Assembly: GCF_040655075.1 (NCBI RefSeq)
Contig: NZ_JBFAJC010000022.1
Coordinates: forward strand, 1 to 64,000
Length of the DNA stretch: 64,000 nucleotides
Direction of reading: 5' to 3'
Origin: Actinoallomurus sp040655075
Lineage (GTDB): Bacteria; Actinomycetota; Actinomycetes; Streptosporangiales; Streptosporangiaceae
Shown: in pieces, positions 59,801 to 64,000 of the stretch
Numbering within the stretch: the first letter of the stretch is position 1
Layout of the letters: each line of letters opens with the position of its first letter
Made by a program: the position numbers and the translations under genes
Notes under the pieces: generated by a model
What the model was told of the DNA's origin: nothing
What the model saw: only the letters and a program-made list of their open reading frames with translations
Database searches by the model: none

Positions 59801-60015
59801 GCGTCCGGCGGCGTACGGCCTGCGGTGTGACCCAAGGAGCGTTCGGCGGCGCACGTGCCCGCGGTGCCCCCTCAGAGAGCGTCGGGCGGCGTACGGCCTG
59901 CGGTGTGACCCAAGGAGCGTTCGGCGGCGCACGTGCCCGCGGTGCCCCCTCAGAGAGCGTCCGGCGGCGTAACGCGCCGACGGTGCGCCGCAGGAGAGTG
60001 TCCGGCGGCGCGCGC
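59801..60015. repeat. 39/78-bp tandem repeat array
   Basis: Units begin GCGTYCGGCGGCG at 59801, 59839, 59879, about 59918 and 59957, with a further diverged copy near 59998. Paired half-units give a 78-bp higher-order period: 59801-59878 and 59879-59956 differ at only one position. It fills most of the 289-bp gap between the convergent DUF3159 and ceoC genes; apart from it that gap shows nothing else. Confidence 0.85.
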
Positions 60016-60036
60016 GTCAGTGCGGCGACGGCGAGG

Positions 60037-60696
60037 TCAGTGCGCCGACAGCAGATCGCCGAGTTCGTCCTCGACGTCCTGGCTGGCGACGAACATCAGC
60101 TCGTCCCCGGCCTCCAGGGTGTCGTCCGGGCTCGGCACCAGCACCCGGCCCTCCCGCAGGATCGCCACCAGCGCCGTGTCGCGCGGCCAGGTCACCGAGC
60201 CGACCAGCTGACCGGCCAGCGGCGCGTCCTCGGGCAGGGTCAGCTCGACGAGGTTCGCCTCGCCCTGCCGGAAGGTCATCAGCCGGACCAGGTCACCGAC
60301 GCTGACCGCCTCCTCGACCAGCGCGGACAGCAGACGCGGCGTGGAGACCGCGACGTCGACGCCCCAGGACTCGTTGAAGAGCCATTCGTTCTTGGGGTGG
60401 TTGATCCGCGCGACGACGCGGGGCACGCCGTACTCGGTCTTGGCCAGCAGCGACACGACGAGGTTGACCTTGTCGTCGCCGCTCGCCGCGACGACGACGT
60501 GGCAGCGCTCCAGCCCGGCGTCGTCGAGCGAGGCGATCTCGCAGGCGTCCGCGAGCAGCCACTCGGCGCGCGGCACCGCCTCGACCTTGATCGACCGGGG
60601 GTTCTTGTCGATGAGCAGGACCTCGTGGCCGTTCTCCAGGAGCTCCTGGGCGATGGAGCGGCCCACGGCACCCGCTCCGGCGATGGCGACCCGCAT
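60037..60696 (-). CDS. ceoC: TrkA-family NAD-binding K+ regulator (CeoC-like)
   Basis: 219 aa. RCK/TrkA-N domain with the NAD-binding GAGAVGRSIAQELLENGHEV and the acidic ribose ligand in VLLIDKNP, followed by a TrkA-C domain (about 130-219, VELTLPEDAPLAGQLVGSV). It matches Rv2692 (CeoC). The start shares its first base with the ceoB stop region (ATGCGG after TGGAGTA, overlap 1 nt), so they form an operon. It is predicted to gate K+ uptake in response to NAD(H) or nucleotide binding. Confidence 0.92.
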   Translation of the reverse strand: MRVAIAGAGAVGRSIAQELLENGHEVLLIDKNPRSIKVEAVPRAEWLLADACEIASLDDAGLERCHVVVAASGDDKVNLVVSLLAKTEYGVPRVVARINHPKNEWLFNESWGVDVAVSTPRLLSALVEEAVSVGDLVRLMTFRQGEANLVELTLPEDAPLAGQLVGSVTWPRDTALVAILREGRVLVPSPDDTLEAGDELMFVASQDVEDELGDLLSAH

Positions 60697-61364
60697 TACT
60701 CCACCCTCTGGTCGGGCCGCTGGGACACGGCGTCGTTGATCCGTTCGATGTCGCCGGAGGCCGCCATCACGTGGACGACGTCGCCGTCCTGGATGACGGT
60801 GTCACCGGTGGGCACCAGCGCCTCGCCCATGCGGGACAGGTACGCCACGCGGGTCTTCGCGGCCTCCTCCAGCGCCGAGACCTTGGCGCCGATCCACTTG
60901 GGATCCGTCTGCACCTCGGCGAGCACGACCTCGCCGGTCGGGTCGCGCCACAGCGACGACACGCCCTCGGGCAGCAGCCGCCGGATCATCTGGTCGGCGG
61001 TCCAGCGGACGGTCGCCACGGTCGGGATGCCGAGCCGCTGGTAGACCTCTGCCCGCCGGGGGTCGTAGATGCGCGCGACGACGTTCTCCACGCCGAAGGT
61101 CTCGCGGGCGACCCGGGCCGAGATGATGTTGGAGTTGTCGCCGCTGCTGACGGCGACGAAAGCGGAGGCCTGCTCGATCCCGGCCTCGACGAGCACGTCG
61201 CGGTCGAACCCGAACCCGGTGATCCGGCGCCCCTTGAAACCCCCGCGCAGGCGGCGGAAGGCCTCGGGGCTCTGATCGATGATGGCCACGGTATGGCCTT
61301 TGTCCTCCAGGATGTGGGCGAGGGTCGAGCCCACTCGCCCGCAGCCCATGATCACGATATGCAC
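60696..61364 (-). CDS. ceoB: TrkA-family NAD-binding K+ regulator (CeoB-like)
   Basis: 222 aa. TrkA-N domain with MHIVIMGCGRVGSTLAHIL, DKGHTVAIIDQSPEAFRRLR, then FVAVSSGDNSNIISARVARE, and a TrkA-C domain (VQTDPKWIGAKVSALEEAAK). It matches Rv2691 (CeoB). It is divergent from the third KimA-like permease across 171 bp, mirroring the Rv2690c-Rv2691 arrangement. CeoB and CeoC probably act together, likely on the adjacent permease. Confidence 0.92.
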   Translation of the reverse strand: MHIVIMGCGRVGSTLAHILEDKGHTVAIIDQSPEAFRRLRGGFKGRRITGFGFDRDVLVEAGIEQASAFVAVSSGDNSNIISARVARETFGVENVVARIYDPRRAEVYQRLGIPTVATVRWTADQMIRRLLPEGVSSLWRDPTGEVVLAEVQTDPKWIGAKVSALEEAAKTRVAYLSRMGEALVPTGDTVIQDGDVVHVMAASGDIERINDAVSQRPDQRVE

Positions 61365-61535
61365 GGTCGTCCTTCCCAGCGCCGGTGCCGTCCGCTTGGC
61401 TCCCCTTGACCTGATGAAACCTACACAGGCCAGGGTGTCCAGAGCACTTCCTGACCCGTCTTAAGGGCGGCACTTGCATTCATCCCCCGGGCGAGGTGGA
61501 TCTCACGGTTCCGGGAGCGACTAGCCTTACGTGTC

Positions 61536-63575
61536 GTGTCGAAGGCTCCCGACCTCGTCAAGAGGCTCCTGCTCGGCCGGGCGCTGCGCAGCGCCCAGGC
61601 CCACGAGCAGACACTCCCTAAGACGATCGCCCTCCCGGTGTTCGCCAGTGACGCGTTGTCGTCCGTGGCCTACGCGCCGCAGGAGATCCTGATCGCCCTC
61701 GGCCTCGCGGGGCTGGCGACGTACCACTTCACGCCCTGGGTGGCGGGGGCGGTCATCGTCATCCTGCTCACCGTCGTGGCCTCCTACCGGCAGAACGTCC
61801 GGGCCTACACCAGCGGCGGCGGCGACTTCGAGGTCGCCACCACCAACCTCGGCAGCAACTCCGGCATCGTGGTGGCCAGCGCGCTGCTGGTCGACTACGT
61901 GCTGACCGTCGCGGTCTCCGTCTCCTCCGGGATCGAGAACCTCGGTGCGCTGATCCACTTCATCCAGCCGCACCAGGTCCTCGCGGCCATCACGGTCGTC
62001 GCCATCTTGACGATCATGAACCTGCGGGGCATCCGGGAGTCCGGCGTCGCCTTCGCGATCCCGACGTACCTGTTCATGCTCGGCGTCTTCGGCATGCTGA
62101 TCTGGGGCTTCACGCGGTTGGCGTTCGGCGCGCACCTGGAGGCCGAGACCGCCCATCTGACGGTCAAGGGGCCCGATCTCGGCGTCAGCGGCTTCGCGCT
62201 CGTCTTCCTGCTGCTGCGCGCGTTCTCCTCCGGCTGTGCCGCGCTGACCGGCGTCGAGGCGATCAGCAACGGCGTGCCCGCGTTCCGGCCGCCCAAGGGC
62301 AAGAACGCCGCGACCACGCTGCTGCTCCTCGGCACCGTCGCGGCCTCGATGTTCGGCGGCATCGTCGCGCTCGCCTACATCACCAAGGCCAAGTTCGCCG
62401 ATCCCGGGGTGAACACCCACCTGATCAACGCCGCGGGCAAGGACGTCTCCGACCAGGACCCGGTGATCGCGCAGGTCGCCCACACGGTGTTCAGCAACTT
62501 CACGCCCGGGTTCGCCTACGTGACCGTGATGACCGCGCTCATCCTGGTCCTCGCGGCCAACACCGCGTTCAACGGCTTCCCGGTGCTCGGCTCGGTCCTC
62601 GCCCAGAACCGTTACCTGCCGCGTCAGCTGCACACCCGCGGCGACCGGCTCGCCTTCAGCAACGGCATCATCATCCTCGGCGCGATGGCGGGCCTGCTGA
62701 TCTACGCGTACGACGCCTCGGTGACGTCGCTGATCCAGCTCTACATCGTCGGCGTGTTCGTGTCCTTCACGGTCAGCCAGACCGGCATGGTGCGTCACTG
62801 GAACCGCCTGCTGCGGACCGAGACCGACCCCGCCGCGCGCCGCCGGATGAAGACCTCCCGCGCCATCAACACCTTCGGCGGGTGCGTCACGGGCATCGTC
62901 CTCGTCGTGGTGCTCGTCACGAAGTTCCTGCTCGGCGCGTGGATCGCCTGTGTCGCGATGGGCGTCCTGTTCGTCATGATGCGGGGCATCCGGCGGCACT
63001 ACGACCGGGTCGCCGCCGAGCTCGAGATCACCGGCGAGGACGTCGCCCTGCCCTCCCGCAACCACGCCATCGTCCTCGTGTCCAAGATCCACCGCCCGAC
63101 GATGCGGGCGCTGGCGTACGCGCGGGCCACCCGCCCCTCGACCCTCGAGGCGATCACCGTCGCGGTCGACCCCGAGGAGTCGCAGAAGCTCCAGGAGGAG
63201 TGGGACCTGCGCGCGGTCCCCGTGCCGCTGAAGATCCTCGACTCGCCCTACCGCGAGATCACCCGGCCCATCCTGGAGTACGTCAAGAGCGTCCGCCGGC
63301 GCAGCCCGCGCGACGTCGTGACCGTATTCCTGCCGGAGTACGTCGTCGGCCGCTGGTGGGAGCACCTGCTGCACAACCAGAGTGCGCTGCGGCTCAAGAC
63401 GCGTCTGCTGTTCCAGCCCGGCGTGATGGTCGTGAGCGTGCCCTGGCAGCTCGCCTCGTCCGACCGCCTCAAGGGCCGGAAGGAGCCGCCGGCTCCCGGT
63501 TCCGTGCGCCGCCCGTACGGTCCAGAGCAAGAAGTCGAATCGGAGGGGACCCGTGCCGCCGGTGGAATCGTCTGA
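61536..63575 (+). CDS. KimA-like APC-family permease (3), Rv2690c-type
   Basis: 679 aa. GTG 61536 start gives MSKAPDLVKRLLLGRALRSA; further motifs are FASDALSSVAYAPQEILIAL, SSGCAALTGVEAISNGVPAF, AANTAFNGFPVLGSVLAQNR and WWEHLLHNQSALRLKTRLLF. About 12 helices and a large cytoplasmic C-terminal domain (from about 500). It is divergent from the TrkA-type ceoBC genes, a conserved linkage that argues for K+ rather than amino acid transport, although the superfamily is APC. It is the closest of the three copies to permease 2. The downstream methyltransferase start overlaps its 3' end by 23 bp. Confidence 0.88.
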   Translation: MSKAPDLVKRLLLGRALRSAQAHEQTLPKTIALPVFASDALSSVAYAPQEILIALGLAGLATYHFTPWVAGAVIVILLTVVASYRQNVRAYTSGGGDFEVATTNLGSNSGIVVASALLVDYVLTVAVSVSSGIENLGALIHFIQPHQVLAAITVVAILTIMNLRGIRESGVAFAIPTYLFMLGVFGMLIWGFTRLAFGAHLEAETAHLTVKGPDLGVSGFALVFLLLRAFSSGCAALTGVEAISNGVPAFRPPKGKNAATTLLLLGTVAASMFGGIVALAYITKAKFADPGVNTHLINAAGKDVSDQDPVIAQVAHTVFSNFTPGFAYVTVMTALILVLAANTAFNGFPVLGSVLAQNRYLPRQLHTRGDRLAFSNGIIILGAMAGLLIYAYDASVTSLIQLYIVGVFVSFTVSQTGMVRHWNRLLRTETDPAARRRMKTSRAINTFGGCVTGIVLVVVLVTKFLLGAWIACVAMGVLFVMMRGIRRHYDRVAAELEITGEDVALPSRNHAIVLVSKIHRPTMRALAYARATRPSTLEAITVAVDPEESQKLQEEWDLRAVPVPLKILDSPYREITRPILEYVKSVRRRSPRDVVTVFLPEYVVGRWWEHLLHNQSALRLKTRLLFQPGVMVVSVPWQLASSDRLKGRKEPPAPGSVRRPYGPEQEVESEGTRAAGGIV

Positions 63576-64000
63576 GTTGATCGAACTCCAGATCGGAGCG
63601 GTCGCCAACGGCGGCTGGTGCGTGGCCCGGCACGAAGGGCGCGTCGTGTTCGTCCGGCACACCCTGCCGGGCGAGCGCGTCCTGGCCCGCGTGACCCAGG
63701 AGACCAAGAACTTCCTGCGCGCCGACGCCGTGGAGATCCTCGAGGCGTCTCCCGACCGGGTGCAGGCGCCCTGCCCGTTCGCCGGCCCCGGCCGCTGCGG
63801 GGGCTGCGACTGGCAGCACGCCTCCCTGCCCGCCCAGCGCCTCCTCAAGGCCGAGGTCGTCAAGGAGCAGCTCCGCCGGCTGGCCGGCGTCGAGCGCGAC
63901 GTCGTCGTCGAGGAGGTGCCCGGCGCCCCCGACGGGCTCGGCTGGCGCACGCGCGTGCAGTTCGCGGTCCGAAGGGACGGCGTCGTCGGCCTGCGCAAGC
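63553..64000 (+). CDS. TrmA/RumA-family RNA methyltransferase, 5' part
   Basis: Only the first ~149 codons are in the window. GTG 63553 follows GGAGGGG inside the permease 3' end. An N-terminal TRAM domain (LIELQIGAVANGGWCVARHE, VVFVRHTLPGERVLARVTQE) is followed by the Fe-S cysteine cluster CPFAGPGRCGGCDWQH, typical of SAM-dependent uracil-C5 methyltransferases such as RumA. It corresponds to Rv2689c in the conserved neighbourhood. The catalytic domain lies beyond the window, so rRNA versus tRNA specificity cannot be judged. Confidence 0.9.
   Translation, partial: MPPVESSELIELQIGAVANGGWCVARHEGRVVFVRHTLPGERVLARVTQETKNFLRADAVEILEASPDRVQAPCPFAGPGRCGGCDWQHASLPAQRLLKAEVVKEQLRRLAGVERDVVVEEVPGAPDGLGWRTRVQFAVRRDGVVGLRK

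Noticed and set aside
59801..60015. CRISPR array
   Set aside because: Repeats are contiguous with no unique spacers and no cas genes are near; it is a tandem minisatellite.

Overview
This is high-GC actinobacterial DNA: GTG and TTG starts, ATGA/GTGA overlaps between genes, DUF4193, DUF3710, DUF3159 and DUF4235 markers, Pro-rich eukaryote-type Ser/Thr kinases and a FxsA/FxsB peptide locus. The gene content points to Streptosporangiales or Thermomonosporaceae, but the sequence alone does not fix the genus. No rRNA, tRNA or CRISPR array was seen.

Layout. 0-7 kb: a small hypothetical gene, an OmpR-type two-component pair, and two tandem membrane Ser/Thr kinases, one fused to an oligopeptide-binding (SBP_bac_5) domain. 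7-17.6 kb: housekeeping block with DUF4193, a 271-aa protein, DUF4235, valS, a tightly overlapped operon with MauE/MauD-like disulfide genes around a Cys-rich Tat-exported protein, an AI-2E family transporter, dut and DUF3710. 17.7-20.5 kb: decayed zone with a frameshifted Uma2 gene, a VOC protein, the tail of an ECF41-like sigma factor and a broken TnpB element. 20.5-22.2 kb: IlvD/Edd sugar-acid dehydratase. 22.4-34.3 kb: kdpFABC-kdpDE, a KimA-like permease and a frameshifted cation antiporter. 34-44.5 kb: MerR/hydrolase pair, a SAV_915-like/AsnC/lysA-like operon, a YbaB-like and WXG100-like group, an unusual double-sensor membrane protein, and yeiH with its LysR regulator. 44.5-47.8 kb: second kdpDE. 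47.9-56.2 kb: FxsA/FxsB-type RiPP locus with a HExxH enzyme and two TPR STAND proteins. 56.4-64 kb: second KimA-like permease, OB-fold gene, DUF3159, ceoC/ceoB, third KimA-like permease and the start of a TrmA-family methyltransferase.

The left block (DUF4193, dut, DUF3710) and the right block (OB-fold, DUF3159, CeoB/C, APC permease, TRAM methyltransferase) match one contiguous conserved locus in mycobacteria, so the roughly 41 kb between 17.6 and 58.5 kb looks like accessory DNA inserted there.

Two themes stand out. First, potassium and osmotic control: Kdp, two KdpDE systems, three KimA-like permeases and TrkA-type regulators, tied together by an 11-bp direct-repeat motif (CGTTARG-N4 repeated) found at five intergenic loci, which I propose as the KdpE operator. 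Second, a peptide-modification locus whose FxsA-like precursor ends in Phe-Gln-Asp-COOH rather than the family's FxSxx-COOH, next to a radical SAM enzyme and a HExxH modification enzyme.
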